From NCBI GenBank assembly GCA_905250885.1, contig CAJNOQ010000707.1:1-42775 (forward strand): a stretch of 42,775 nucleotides of DNA, read 5' to 3'. Positions 1-12,805 of this stretch are shown piece after piece. Each line of letters opens with the position of its first letter. The stretch's first letter is position 1. Below the pieces are notes generated by a model that saw nothing but the letters and a program-made list of their open reading frames with translations, ran no database searches and was not told where the DNA came from. This DNA is from Didymodactylos carnosus (lineage: Eukaryota > Rotifera > Eurotatoria > Philodinida > Philodinidae). The position numbers and the translations under genes were made by a program.

Positions 1-24
1 GGCACCTTTGCCTAATTAACACTG

Positions 25-2140
25 TCATAAAAAAGAAAAGAAGTAGGGCTTTTGAAGTCGTTCCATCCCCTTCTCTGACTCAATGGTCACTGTAGTTATC
101 AAATTACCCTGCACAAAAGGTAGTGCGCCTGATCGATCTGCCCATACCATTGGCATATTGTAGAGGCCAATACTCTATTTCTTTGGTGTTTTTATCAGTG
201 GCTCTTCTGGAACCGCTATGGGGTGTAAAGGGTTAAAATAGTTTGGAACTTGACAAACTATCACATCTTGTAGAGCAAACAATATTCTACAAAGTGGTAT
301 ACTTGTTCAATTTTCGCCGAGTGTATTCAAAATCGAGTGTGTGACTTCCGAAAAAAATGCGTTTTGCATGAAGAAAATGTCTCCGCGTTATGAGACTGTT
401 ACTCTTTAGGCTTTTATTACTTAGAAATGCAACAATAATTGAACATCTTCAGTTCAATCTGGCAACGGATCCAGCAGATATTTTTTCTGTTCGAGCAACA
501 TGCACATATACATGATTGGATTTGATCCAGTCCTTGGCCACGTTCAACTGAAAATGTTCAATTTTTTATATTTTTGAGAATAAAAGGTCTTAAGATTCTG
601 ATACTAAACAAACTGTTCATTGCAATCACTCAAATCGAATAAGAGATATAGAAAGCTACAGTTTATGACTAACTTATTGTGGTAAGTTATCAGTAGAACG
701 ATGAAAAAACGTGGCTGCAATTCAAAAATTATGAATAAATGAAATGAAATTGAATGGTAGATAAATTCCTATTATATTGCTTGGCAAAAAACCACTTGTT
801 TTTTGAGAGTCTAATTCGGATAACCCGAGCAGAATAATCGGTCTATAAAGCAAATTAGCCAAAGCAAAAATATGGAACGACTCAAGACAGCTGCCTATAT
901 ATACTAATCCTTCTGTTCGACTATCGGATAGCGTGTCGATGATGTGTTTCCATTCCAAAAAAGTCGAAATAAACCCATTTAGAATAGATCTGAATGCAAT
1001 TCTTATTTATAGGTTATCAAATGACTCGAGATTCCTCCTTTCTCTCTAAAACTGTCAAAAATACTAGACAATCAGTGGTAAAAGAAATTTTGAGTTCATT
1101 ATTCAATATTATTTCATCTGGATAAAAATGAATCAACAAAGGCTTTCTCATTGTTGTTGTCCATCTATTATTCAATGGATATTCATTAAATGAGAAAAAA
1201 TTTATTAATTCATGGTGAAGAATGAATTGATGATCGTGAAGACTATATAAATAAATACAGCACGCGTGTAGCAAAAAATTACCAACGCATAAAATAAGTT
1301 AAATAATTTTGCATAATACTTTGTATACCTTAGTCCACTTTTCCGGATGAAGTCCCCCATGAATCCCTGGAAAAATATGAAATCCTTGGTGAGTCTCAGA
1401 AATAACGTGAAATGCCTAGAGAGTTCTCAGGAATTCCTTGTAAAATCTATGGTGACCCCCTGATTTCCACGTAGTGGGAAGAAATAATGAAGTCCCTGGT
1501 GATTCACTGGTGACTCTCTAAGAATTTCTTAGGGAGAATGTACAACGTATTCACCGTTTTGTTTTGCGTCTGCAGGAAAAAAAAAAGCTAAACTACGCTT
1601 AAAATTGAGCACAGGAGTCGAATTGAGTATTTATTCTTTTTTGGGAACTTCCTGAGCAATCCCCCGGACTCCCTCTAAACTGCCTGGGGAATTTTTGAGA
1701 GAAAATGGACTAGGATATTAAAAATTCCTACCGCGTATTTGCACGGGATATAGTTTTTTACAAAACGGTAACTAGTTAATTATTTTTTCTTTCTCGAGTG
1801 TTTTCAAGATATTTTTATCTATCAAATAATCAAAAATCTCATTAAAGATTTGTTCGTTACGGCGTCTAATTAAATGTGTGCATGATCTGAAGGTCTTTAA
1901 TCCTTGTAATATGACAGTTTGAACTTTCTGAACAACGTCGGAGATTTCGGATAATGGATCATTTGAAACCTTTACAAAAAATACATAGGCTTTCTCGCCA
2001 TATATTACGCCTGATATTGAATAATTCCAAAGTGCACCTTTTCTTCAGAAAACTGCCGCTTCTTCCATACTACTATTTCTTTAATTGGCATGAGGGCATT
2101 GTGAGGAACCTATACTTCTTCTAGTTATAAGTCCTTGAGA
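25..2140 (-). pseudogene. Decayed OTU-domain (A20/OTUD7-like) deubiquitinase gene
   Basis: Reading the minus strand, coding-like blocks follow the order of an A20-type OTU domain. Near 1283-1247, GNFLLHA followed by YSLHDHQFILHHEL aligns with the family's DGNCLLHA...HD.dL.LR block. NRWTTTMRK follows. WKHIIDTL, FHIFALANLLYRPIILL and GIYLPF lie at 958-722 and match the family's EW..LI, lHvFvLAhvLrRPIivv and GGIYLPL. The catalytic Cys of DGNC is replaced by Phe (codon 1275-1277). Frames shift between blocks and stops interrupt them. An upstream coding-like block (KVSNDPLSEISDVVQ, RRRNEQIFNEIFDYL) lies at about 1980-1790, and another (ALMPIKEIVVWKKRQFSEE) at about 2105-2050. A block at 175-25 (GLYNMPMVWADRSGALPF) may be the C-terminal end or something else. 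An inverted-repeat element (1328-1714) sits between the N-terminal blocks and the OTU core. A live OTU enzyme would cleave ubiquitin chains; this copy cannot. The family call is fairly sure for 722-1290 and weak outside it. Confidence 0.6.
1328..1714. mobile_element. 387-base inverted-repeat element, TCCCTGGTGA-type island
   Basis: The left end CCTTAGTCCACTTTTC is mirrored at the right end (reverse complement CCTAGTCCATTTTC), giving terminal inverted repeats of about 14 bases. ATA flanks both sides (1325-1327 and 1715-1717) and may be a target duplication. The interior is packed with variants of tCCCTGGtGAnTC in both orientations. There is no coding capacity, so this would be a non-autonomous, MITE-like element. 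It interrupts the OTU pseudogene. Confidence 0.6.
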
Positions 2141-3059
2141 ATTAATTGTATGTATGCTTTATAATACGTATTGTATGTATATTCTCCTTTATTCGACCAC
2201 TCTTTTCAAAAAGTTACAAGCTACTGACACTAAGATCTACTACATGCCAAAAGATAAGAACAAAAAGAAAAAGAAAAGGAACATCAAAAATACCAAAAAG
2301 GAGAGGATAGAGCGAAACACAGTAAAATAGGTATTTACAGAGATAAACTGTACATTGGAAGTGAAGGTTGCGATCAATTATCGTCACAGGCATCTCTACA
2401 GGTTTCAGCACACCTAGTAACGCCCGGCACCCACTGATTTCAGAAACATTACTTAATCTTCAAGGAAATTAGATTGAGATAATGATTCTTTTACCCACAC
2501 ACTCATTTTCCAGTAACATATTCGAGTTCAAGTCGACCAGAAGTGGCAATAGACAGTGTTGCTACCATCTGTGAATGTAATGACCATAACGCTTGTTTGA
2601 ATGTCGGTTAGTTTAATGAAAGGAGACCGTTGCTTAGCGATTGAATTGACATAATGGCCGGCTTTATCCAATTAGAGTTACAGAAAGCGGTTAGTCTGTT
2701 TCTTCGTGCATGTGGTTCCATGAGTTTAGGTATTGATAAGATAATATCAATATATATATAATAACTGATAAGACAATATGGTGTTATTTACATTATTGTC
2801 AGTTTATCGGGTTTTTCGTCACTAAAGTCTATTTGTTGTGAAAACAGCTTTTTTTGGATCTTTTGCTGTGAGAGAAGAGTTACACTGTTTCTTTGTTCAA
2901 TCCTGTTGACTAATAGTATTGAGATATGTTTTCTCTCCCTTGAGGTTATGTTTGTTTTTAACCTTTATTCAAAATTGTTTGGCCGTCAAATCTGGACTAG
3001 GTCTGATTTATCCATGAGCTCTTTTATTTTCGCTGTGTGACTTCTTTTTTCCCTTTGTG
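2141..3059. other. Intergenic, no clear gene
   Basis: No gene is supported here. On the minus strand 2411-2325 reads as a coding-like stretch (VEMPVTIIDRNLHFQC) ending at a possible donor, which may be a first exon of the decayed OTU gene; this is weak. A short AT dinucleotide run lies near 2750-2762. The plus strand toward 3060 leads into the acid phosphatase pseudogene. Confidence 0.3.
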
Positions 3060-4046
3060 GGTCCTCACGATCTTGTCATCAATGATACAACCATTCGCTT
3101 TTTTTTCATCGGTGATTGCGGAGGGTTGCCGTTTGCTACGTATGAAACTCCATCCTAGAAAACTGTAGCGAATGCTATGAGCATACTTGGAAAACAGTTA
3201 AATACAAAGGTTCAGGTAACTTCAGGAGATAATTTTTATTTCGATGATATAACCGCGGTTAATGACAAAAGGTTTCAGGTAACGTATGTTACACTAAAAA
3301 TATTGCTTAAATTCAAATATGCGTACATTTATTTCAGAACACATTCGAAAAAGTATTTACGACTCCTTCGTTACAGACACTGTGGTATATCCTGACTGAC
3401 AATCACGATCACAGAGAAAAATGCCCTTCCATCAAGGATATGCCCACAAGAAGAGGAAAAGAAGGCTATCTTTGGACAGGCTTTCTATAAACTTATTTGT
3501 CTTCTAAATCATGCAAAGGAGATGTAGTTTAAAACGAAGATATGGTACTATTGCGGGTATTGCTTCAAGACTGAATCAGATTTAGCAAAAGTTATTGATG
3601 AAAGTTTTTCAATATAAATGGATAATTGCAATATGCAAACGTGTCAAAGCGATGTTAATTGTGAAGAAAAGTTTTCTCTTTTACTCTTTTTCGTTATTGC
3701 AGGATATTTCCGGATTTATTTTATACATTCGCGTTAACGACAAACAATGAAGAGAAATTAAGTCACTGCTTATTCTTACGAACATGATCACAGTTTACAG
3801 CATTTGGCGAATGATTTTGAAGATACGCGCGTTGATTATTTCGTAAGTGGTGCTGCCAATTTTATAAGTGAAAACACGGATCATGCAAAAGATGTTCCAC
3901 ACGATTCGTTGAAATTTTTTCTGAGATAATTTCGTAATCTTTGGTGACTTAGGACTGAAGTAAATAAAACAAACATGACATGGTCATTTATTGAGCACAA
4001 CCAGAAAACGCTTTATCAAACATCTATGAGGTCAAGATTAATGTAA
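3060..4046 (+). pseudogene. Decayed tartrate-resistant (purple) acid phosphatase gene
   Basis: Blocks in family order show a type 5 acid phosphatase (ACP5-like binuclear metallophosphatase). IRFFFIGDCGGLPF matches the N-terminal GDWGG block. GDNFYFDDI and NDKRFQ end exon 1 at a GT donor near 3278. NTFEKVF, LWYILTDNHDH (NHDH codons 3401-3412) follow after an AG acceptor. AYSYEHDHSLQHLAND (the family has GHDH), YFVSGAANF and NMTWSFIEHNQKTLYQT carry the alignment to a TAA at 4044-4046. The damage is clear: an in-frame TAG at 3156-3158, a frameshift after NHDH, several stops between 3480 and 3720, the GHYP block reading as GYF (metal-ligand His lost), and a further shift after SLKFFL. The introns are still recognisable, so this decayed from a normal gene copy rather than a retrocopy. 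Live members hydrolyse phosphate esters at a di-iron site in lysosomes or outside the cell. Confidence 0.8.
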
Positions 4047-5213
4047 ACTTGGTGATTGAATTCGATCTACATTTAATATCTCTATGTGCAATACAAATAC
4101 TTATCTATCTTTTATATTGTTTTTATTTGTTTTTCTAGTAAAAAAATTGTCCTTTTGATAATTTACTTTTCTTGTCTTCCAACTGATGTGCAATTGATTG
4201 TGTTGCAGAAAATACATCATTTATTGCGAAATAAAAGCGAAAAAGATCTTTTGTAATTAAATACAGGATATCCCCACCTCTGATGAATTTGCAGGAATAA
4301 TGAGATGATGCAAAAACTCACAATGTGCTACGATCACTTAACTAATTAACATTTTGCCCTTTTCTTTCACTCTTCGAAGTTGTTTAGAATTTTTTTTTTT
4401 TTTACTAGAATTATTTTGACGACAATGATTATCTTGCTAGAAATTTCTTAAAAAAATCTTTCTCTCCCTATAGAATTACAGAATCTTTTTCTGTGATCTG
4501 TAAATGGTTCTTTCTCATTCTAGATCGCTTTAAATAGATTATGTCATAGTAGAATTCGTAGCGTTTTTTGAACTTTAATACATAAATCGGTGTTCATCGT
4601 ACATTATTATTCCGTAAGTATGCACTAATCAAAGCTTTTTTTGTATAGTACTGTGTTTCATGTTTTGGGTTATTTGTCTAAGATAAGAACCTATAGATTT
4701 CCGCGATTTCTTGCTTCAAGATTAGTACACAATAAGCAACCGAATGTTCAGCGTTTTCAATTATGGTGAAGAAGGATAAGAATTTTCTTCTCCAAACAAT
4801 TTTTCGAGCTGTCTGTTTTCGTCCTTTTTCACTTCTCCAGATACCATCTTGCAAAATGTGTTGGCCGAGGACGGTTTGTGGCTGGCTATTTTTTCTCGTA
4901 CGTACAGAAAATAAACAAGTATTGATCAGTTATTGTGAATGAGCGTAGAAAGTTGGGAAAGGAAAAAAATCCATTTCCTTTACATTACGGATTACTCTTC
5001 ATACGTTCACTTGGATTACTCAAAATTTTGTCCTGGAATACTCACTCTCCGGTTCCCTGAGAGAAATTTTTTCCCTTGCTTTTCCACTTACCTTTGCTTT
5101 GATAAACAGCGAAACAACCGCTAACAAAACATATTCTTGCCTTCTGAACTTTTTGAAAACGTCTTCTAACTAGATAATAGAGGAGTAGAATCTTCTGTAC
5201 ATAGAAATATTCA
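4047..5213. other. Intergenic, nothing recognised
   Basis: AT-rich sequence with short T runs (for example 4390-4404). Small open frames at 4939-5124 (plus) and 5042-5263 (minus) overlap, have biased composition, and one runs into the adjacent inverted-repeat element; neither is supported as a gene. Confidence 0.5.
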
Positions 5214-5602
5214 GGGGGTCGTATCGTGAAAAAACTTAAGTCCGAGGACTTGAACCGTATCACGAAAAAGACTTAAGTTGGCGATTTGTTTACTTTTTAA
5301 AAGTCGTTGACAATCATGACAAACTTCGGATAAAAACCCGCAAAATAACGAAATATTTATTCTTTAATCCTTAGAATGTCGTTTTCGTCAAATCGTATCG
5401 TTAAATGCCTGATCTATTCGAAAAATGTGTCAATGACTTAAGTCCGACTTAAGTTTTCGGTCTTAACTTTAAGACTACATTTTCCATGGCTTAAGTCACC
5501 CTTTGACTTAAGCTTTTTTGTGATACGGTGAAACTTAAGTCAAAGACTTAAGTCCAAATTTTGACTTAAGTCAGACTTAAGTTTATTTGTGATACGACAC
5601 CC
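5214..5602. mobile_element. 389-base inverted-repeat element saturated with CTTAAGTC
   Basis: The left end GGGGGTCGTATCGTGAAAAA runs into ACTTAAGTC. The reverse complement of the right end reads GGGTGTCGTATCACAAATAA and then ACTTAAGTC, so the ends are inverted repeats of about 29 bases. Inside, CTTAAGTC (itself nearly palindromic) and GTATCACG recur many times in both orientations, with unrelated sequence at about 5290-5400. No coding capacity. It ends 185 bases before the TBC1D31 start codon, so it may lie in or near that promoter. Confidence 0.7.
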
Positions 5603-5787
5603 AGACCCATAGTGAGTAAAAGCAGCACGGAGATGATTACAAACGAAGTGTGTCAGTACGTATAGTAATAAAAATTTCACACTTTAACATAAAAAGAACG
5701 CAAAATTTTAACTGAAATTCTGTGATGATAAACCTCAAATGCAGTTTTACAAACGTTTTGTTAATTTATTAGAATGAATGGTTAAAA

Positions 5788-8700
5788 ATGCAAACTCTTG
5801 AATTACACGGTAAAGAGAGTGGTCAGATATGGCATCGCAAGATAGCCTCAAAACACGGGTAGGTTGACGGCAAAATCATAAAATTGTCTATCTTTTTGAA
5901 ATTTTATTTTATGTAGACTTCTTGTATCGATTATTCATTCTGTATTCAATGTTGTTGATTTACCGTTAAAAACGGTTCATTTTTTACAAGCAACATTCGA
6001 TCGTAATGGCAATCGTCTACTTGCTGTGGATCAGCGAGGAAATGTGTACACGTTCGATCTTATTCGAAATAAGTATGTGTGGTGGATTATTTTAATAAAT
6101 TCGTCTTAATTAATTTTCATTTGTTAGATATGAATTAGTTCATCGAACAGGAACAAGTTGTACAGCTTTGGCATTTAACCTGCGAAATGAAGCCGAATTT
6201 CTTATTGCGATGCCGGATTTTACAGTCAAGTGTTTTGATGCGAGTGAGTCTTCGTACTATTGATGAATTGTTTCAGATACATAGGTTTTTTAAATTTTAG
6301 GTAAAAAGGAATTTGTTGCATGGATGAAAGGTCATTCTTCACCAGTTAAAGAAATATCTGTCGATATGAATGGTGATTATTGTATAACAACTTCGGCTGA
6401 AATCGCATTTTTATGGGAATTAAAAACATTCGAAAGGAAACGAAAATTAACTATTACAAATAAAGCCGATGTTTGTTTATTTCGAGTATGTGGCAAAGAC
6501 TAAAAGATGATCGTTTTCCACTCAGTCATTTTCTTTAAGGCATTTTTTTGTCCTGTTACGAATTACATTTTGACTTGTTTTCGTGATGATTCGATACTTG
6601 TATGGGAAGCAAAAAATTTAGAATTTAAATATCAGTTATTAGTTCCGGATAAAACACCACCATATTATCGTTGTTTTGCTGTAACAAAGTATGTAGTAGG
6701 ACTCGTATATAATAAACTATAATGTACGGAGATTTTCATTCAAGTGATGGTCGAACGCTAGTAGCTGGTGGAAAATCAAGTTATTTACAAATATGGAATT
6801 TAGAAACTCATAAACTCATTAAAATAATTGAATTGCCAAAAACAACAAAAGAAATAAAAGAAATGGAATTCATCTGTGAAAATTTTGATTCTGGTTCACA
6901 CAAAGTAAGAATATGACTGATTACTCTACATCCCATGATAAAAATATTTCTATGTGTTCTAGATAATTGCAATGTTATGTCAAGATGGGATTTTACGTTT
7001 TGCTGATATTGAAACGTGTTGTGATTTATTCCAGTTGGGCAATGAAAATGAAACTATTTCACATTTTCGTATTGGTTCAAATGGCAAATTTTGTACATGT
7101 ATTATGGTATCGGGACAATTGAACATCTATGATCTACCATCTACATGGAAAGAATTAAATAAAGTTAGTATCGAATTGAAAATGACGAGATTACAGATGT
7201 TTGTTCAAAGAGAATGATAATAATCGTGTCATTGGAAAGTTTGAAAAAAATGTTAATACTCTTTTTAGCCTCCATCTCCGATGGTTAGTGTTTTACGTTC
7301 AAAAGAGAATTATGAAACGAATAATGATAATAGTCAAATGACATGTTCAAAAGCTTCATCAACAATATGTTCACGAAATACTCGTTCATCTCAAAAAACA
7401 GTTAGTACAAATAAGAAAGTATCCAATCGTCGACGTAGTCATTCAGCATCAACCAGAGATCATCGTTCAACACGTTTATCAGATAAAACAAGTCTATCCT
7501 CATATAGTTTGGATAATTCAGCTGTAAGATAACATCTGTAAAATGCCAAAAAGATTTTTTTAACTTATAAGCAATTTTAGTTTCGTGAATTACCGGAAGG
7601 TCTAAATTTTAAGAAATTGTATCAAATATTACGTTATTATGGAGAATATCCATCGAAATATAGGTATAAAATCTCAGTTGAACAGAAAACAAAGCGAACT
7701 TTCTTGTTATTTCATTCAGAGCTTTCATCTGGCGTTGTTTGATGCGATTACCAGAAAATCATGGTGCATTTGCCGCATTAGTTGATAAAGGTGGTCACCT
7801 TGTATTTGCTAAATTACAAGAACAATATCCATTGAAAAGTCGAAAACTTCTAAGAATAATGCAACGGTAATAAATTATTGTTACTTTTGACGAACAACAA
7901 CTAACGAACAATTGTTTTAGTGTACTGTCTGCTTTGGCTCATTGGTCCTCGATATTTGGTGAAACCGATTATTTACCATTATTGGCATTTCCGTTTGTTA
8001 AATTATTTGAAAACAATCAATTAATTTGTTTTGAAGTGATAGCAACCGTACTATTCAATTGGTGTCAACAATGGTTTATGTATTTTCCCAATCCACCTGT
8101 AAATATTCTTGGTATTATTGAAAACTTATTGACAAATCATGATCATGCATTATTAGCACATTTTACACGTCATAAAGTGACATCAGAGGTAACTAGTTAA
8201 CTGCCGTTATTATTATTCATTTTACTATTCATTTGTTTCATCTTAAGGTATATGCTTGGCCTCTGTTAGAAACATTGTTTAGCGAAGTATTTACTCGTGA
8301 TGAATGGCTATGTTTATTTGATCATATCTTCAGTAATCATCCATCATTCATCTTGTTTATTGTTGTTTCTTATTCAATATGTAATCGTTCAGCACTATTA
8401 CGTGTTATTGATCTAGATGATTTTAAATACTTTTTTCATCACCGAAACCCAATTAGTTTACAATCAATATTAACTGAATCTTATCGTTTATCTGAGATAA
8501 CTCCAATTGATTTAGATCCAAAAAGAATGATTGAATCTTTCCAACCATTAACAAAAGGACAATATCCTGTATTCAATAAATATCCAAAATTTATTGTCGA
8601 TTATCAAATACAAGAAAAAGAAAAGCTACGACAAGAAGAAATGGGTTATATACGACAAAGGTAAAATAATTTATAAATAAGTTAAAATAACGTTAAAATT

Positions 8701-10373
8701 TTACATATTATCATTTCTAGAGAACTAAATGTTGAATTATATCGTGAACGAGAACAACGTCGCAACGAAGAAGAAGCTTGGCTAAGACAACAACAATTAT
8801 TAATTGAGGCAGAAGAAAAAAGACGAAAATTATTATTAGAAGAAGATATGCGCGTTAAGGAACAAAAAACAAAGTTTGTTATTTATTATCATCTTTCTTC
8901 TTCAAAATAACTAATAATCTTATTTTTAAGATTGCAAACGTTAAATCAAGAAATAAAAGTAAGAGAATTACAATTATTAGATGTTGCTAGACGAAAAATG
9001 TTACATCAACAACATTTAATGAAAGAAGCAGAATTACGACGATTAGATGATGAAATACGAAAAAAAGTAAGTGGCTATTTTTTCATTGTCGAGATAGTCT
9101 TCATTTTATCTGACTTTTCGAGGCTGAAGAACGAAAAGATACGTTGGAGAATGGAATAAAACAAGCGGAATTGAAATCACTCGAACTGGAAACTCAAACA
9201 AAAATTTTAGAAAATGTTTGTATCTTAGTTGAAAGTTGAATTTAGACACATTAATGCTTTCTTTATTTTTGTTTAGCAAATGTTACGATTAAAATCGGAT
9301 AATACATACAAAACATCTAAACCATCTTTCGATGAAAATATTTTGAATTTAGATGATTTATTAGATGAACAAAGTTTAAGAGGAACTAAACGTCTTATTG
9401 CTGATGCAAGGGTAATACATTTTATTATTTGTAAAAAATAGAAACTTTACATTGTTGTTTTGTCTTTTCTATTAGAATACACATCACTTTCCAAATGAAA
9501 TTTCTATGGATAATGAAAATGTTGCTTTACGATATGAAATGTGTGTGAATGGTGAAGAGTGCAAAGATAATATGACCGAGGTATGGAGCCATCAGATTTT
9601 ACTAATCATAAAAGAGAGATCATCCTTTTATGTGTTTAAAGGTTTGGAAAGAATTACGTGAGGCAAAAGCCAAAGAATTGGAAGTTAAAAAGCATTTAAA
9701 TGACATGTATAAGCAAAAAGTAAGAAAAAAAAGAACATAACAATTTTATTTGATAAAGATATTGCATATTTTGTTGTTTTATATATAACACAAACTAATA
9801 TGCATGTGATTTATTTAGAATGAGTTGAATACTACAGACACAAATAAGCTCGTTGAAATAATGACAACAATGAATGTTCAACGGGAGAAAACTGAAGTAC
9901 TCGATCGACCCAATGATACGACAACAAATGCCATACGTTCACCTGTTAAAAAAAAGAATGATCATATTGAAAAACATGTTGACGATTTGACGACAGAATC
10001 TTATCATACATCAGGTAAAATGTATACAACATGACGCATTAGAATTACGTAATTGATAAAATATTTTATTTCTAGAGGTTATACGATCAATGAATAAACC
10101 AACAAATGTTCGATGTATAAATACACCAAATGTATCGGTGGCTGATACATCAATATCTTCTGGATGTATGTAAAATTCTTTAATATTTAATTATTTATTC
10201 TTATATTATGATTTTTAGTGAATTTGGATCGTGGACGACACGAATTAGAAAATGATATTCGTAAACTATTAACTGATATACGTGATCGTCGAACAAGATT
10301 AGTACATGAAAATTCTCAGCCATCAATGTTTCATAATTCATCAACAAATGGAATTTCACCTATTCAAACTTAA
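5788..10373 (+). CDS. TBC1D31: TBC1 domain family member 31 (WD40-TBC-coiled-coil)
   Basis: Exon model: 5788-5858, 5917-6072, 6128-6243, 6301-6485, 6540-6688, 6745-6904, 6963-7163, 7269-7523, 7581-7663, 7720-7866, 7921-8188, 8248-8660, 8721-8873, 8931-9066, 9123-9215, 9277-9411, 9476-9580, 9642-9719, 9819-10014, 10076-10165, 10219-10373. The exons total 3345 nt, or 1114 aa plus TAA, close to the roughly 1066 aa of the human protein. Residues 1-346 form the WD40 region; 347-431 are a Ser/Arg-rich linker less conserved than its flanks; about 435-660 are the TBC domain (KYRAFIWRCLMRLPENHGAF, LLAFPFVKLFENNQLICFEV); about 700-960 are a Glu/Arg/Lys/Gln-rich coiled coil (AELRRLDDEIRKK). The start is the first ATG in frame, giving GKESGQIWHRK as in vertebrates. 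The usual TBC Arg- and Gln-finger signatures (IxxDxxR, YxQ) are not apparent, so Rab-GAP activity is doubtful. In vertebrates the protein acts at centriolar satellites and in ciliogenesis. No frameshift or stop was found. Confidence 0.95.
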
Positions 10374-12564
10374 TTTTAACTTTAAATAGAATATGATTTT
10401 TGCATAGCATTTTTTCTATTTAAAAAAAAGATTTTCAATTCGATGTTATTAGATGTAGTTCAAAAATGTTTTCTTTTTTAATGTCCTGACTATATGTCTT
10501 ATTGTGTGTTTTTTCTTGATGTATATTTATGATTTAGTCAGCATATTCGTACAATCTCTTTCTTAATCGATTATCAAAATTTATCAAATAAAGTAATACA
10601 TGTTTTCAGTATTACTGTTACAATAGAAGGCAAACGTTCATCCTATAGTCGAACAATTGGATATAGTTTTGGAGAATTAAAACATGTCATCAATTAATCT
10701 AGAATACTGCTTGAGAAAGACGTTCATACACCATACTGACGAAATCAACTCCCAAAAAAGAGCGACTTTACCACGATCGGGAAAGTTCGATCAACTTTGT
10801 CTCAGTTTGAAAAGAATCGAATGTGATATGTTATCCAATGCTATTTGCTTTAATAAAAAAATAATCGTTTAGTACGAAGTAATACATACAAGGCGTCTAT
10901 ATCAAGAGATGGTCATAAAAGAGTCGAAAATATAATAATTCAAAAAGTTCACAATTATCTGTTAAAATTTTTTGTTGAACATGATTAGTCATCCTTTTAA
11001 ATTTTGATTCTCGAATTGATTATTGTTATTCTTTAAAAACGTGCAGATTTATTTACTACTTATCCGAAATATATTGTGATGATATTGATAGAGAATAGAT
11101 TTAGAACACTCGTATGCCAACATGAGTATATATACTTTCGTTATTCAAATCGAAATATTATGTATATGGTCTGTTTGATGATCAAAAAGAAAACAAACTG
11201 AAATAGTCATAAATCACGGGAAAAAAAAGTCTTTTTCTGTTACAAGTAAGTTTCATGACAAATATTTGTGATATTTATTCAGATTGATGAGTAGACATGT
11301 AGAGGAAAGTAAATCAACACTTACGAGTTTAAATTAGATTTTAAACACGTATGCACTTAATCATAACATGGAGAGATTTGAATTATTTAGAATAGAGCAG
11401 ATTTTTGAAAGTGTTTTGGGGCCAAAATTTTTATTTGTTGAAATAAATGTTGATGATTAGCACATGTTAGCTGATTTCTTTTTATGTTGTCATTGTCGTT
11501 CTTTGATTCTTTTGTTCTTTTAAGTAGTTCCAGTTACAATCACCATATCATCCGTTTAGCAGTTAATATGTATTATTCCTTTTATTTTTCTTCTTTTTCT
11601 GTTTATGCTCGTGTGTGTATATGTGCACAAATTGATCTTACACCAGAAGAGATAGAAAATGACATGATACCTACCACTCTAAGTATGTGCATATGTCTAT
11701 ATTGATTATACAGTGTTTTTCAAGCGAATCTAATAGAAAAGAAGGAAATGAGAATAAGAATAATTAAAGAGCAAGAGAGACAAAAAAAGAAAGAGAGTTG
11801 CGGAATTTATTCTTTTTATTTACATAGCTAGTTAACGTCGATAGAGGAAAAGAAATTTGAACCTCATTGCCTCTGTTCATCTTTCTTCTGCTAGTTTACT
11901 TTTGACCAATAAGTTTCATTTCATGTTCGATGATCACCTCAAGGATCCACTGAATGTTTATAAACAGAAAGGCCAAATAAACATGTGTGCTTGCTTGCCG
12001 CATGCTAAGACATGGCAAAAAACAAATGATTGTTATTGATAAACCAAAGTTATAAAAATAATGGACATTCGATTTTGTTAGGTCTGATACTTAATCAATA
12101 CTCCATACAATATAAAATTCAGTCACAGTGAAGAATATTATTTGTATATGCAAAAATTGTATAAAATTTTCTTCAATTACCCCAGTCTCTTATGTTTAAA
12201 CCCGCTGATTTTGATAATAGCGTCATTGTTAAGTCACTATCTGGTATTTTCAGATGGTTATACATATCCAGTTGTTTCCTGTTTTAGCACAGCTTAAAGT
12301 TGGTGAAACTGTAACAACAAAAATAGTTTTCATTCATCTAAATGAGGAATTTCTATTTATATCTATCTATACAGAAAATAATCCATACTCCCCTAGACAA
12401 AATCCTACGCAGGGCCGTGGGGACAGAAAAAATCAGAGGTGTACATTTTTGGAAGAAAGTTAAAAGATTATAAGAGAAAAGTAAAAACGGTTTTAATGCT
12501 CTGAAATTTTTTGCGAGAAACATTATGAGCAGAAGAAAGTAATAAATCCGAAAAGCAGGAAGAA
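10374..12564. other. 3' flank of TBC1D31 and intergenic sequence
   Basis: AATAAA at 10587-10592, about 215 bases after the TBC1D31 stop, is a plausible polyadenylation signal. A 62-codon open frame at 10684-10872 has coding-like composition, but a second frame is also open there, and no family is recognised. Other open frames (11484-11705, 11857-12039, 12254-12463) look like chance. Otherwise AT-rich non-coding sequence. Confidence 0.4.
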
Positions 12565-12777
<213 letters not shown>

Positions 12778-12805
12778 TACACTCCTTTAAATCCCCCTAT
12801 TGCTA

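Noticed and set aside
5042..5263. 73-codon minus-strand open frame upstream of TBC1D31
   Set aside because: Runs into the end of the CTTAAGTC element and overlaps another chance frame; no protein signature.
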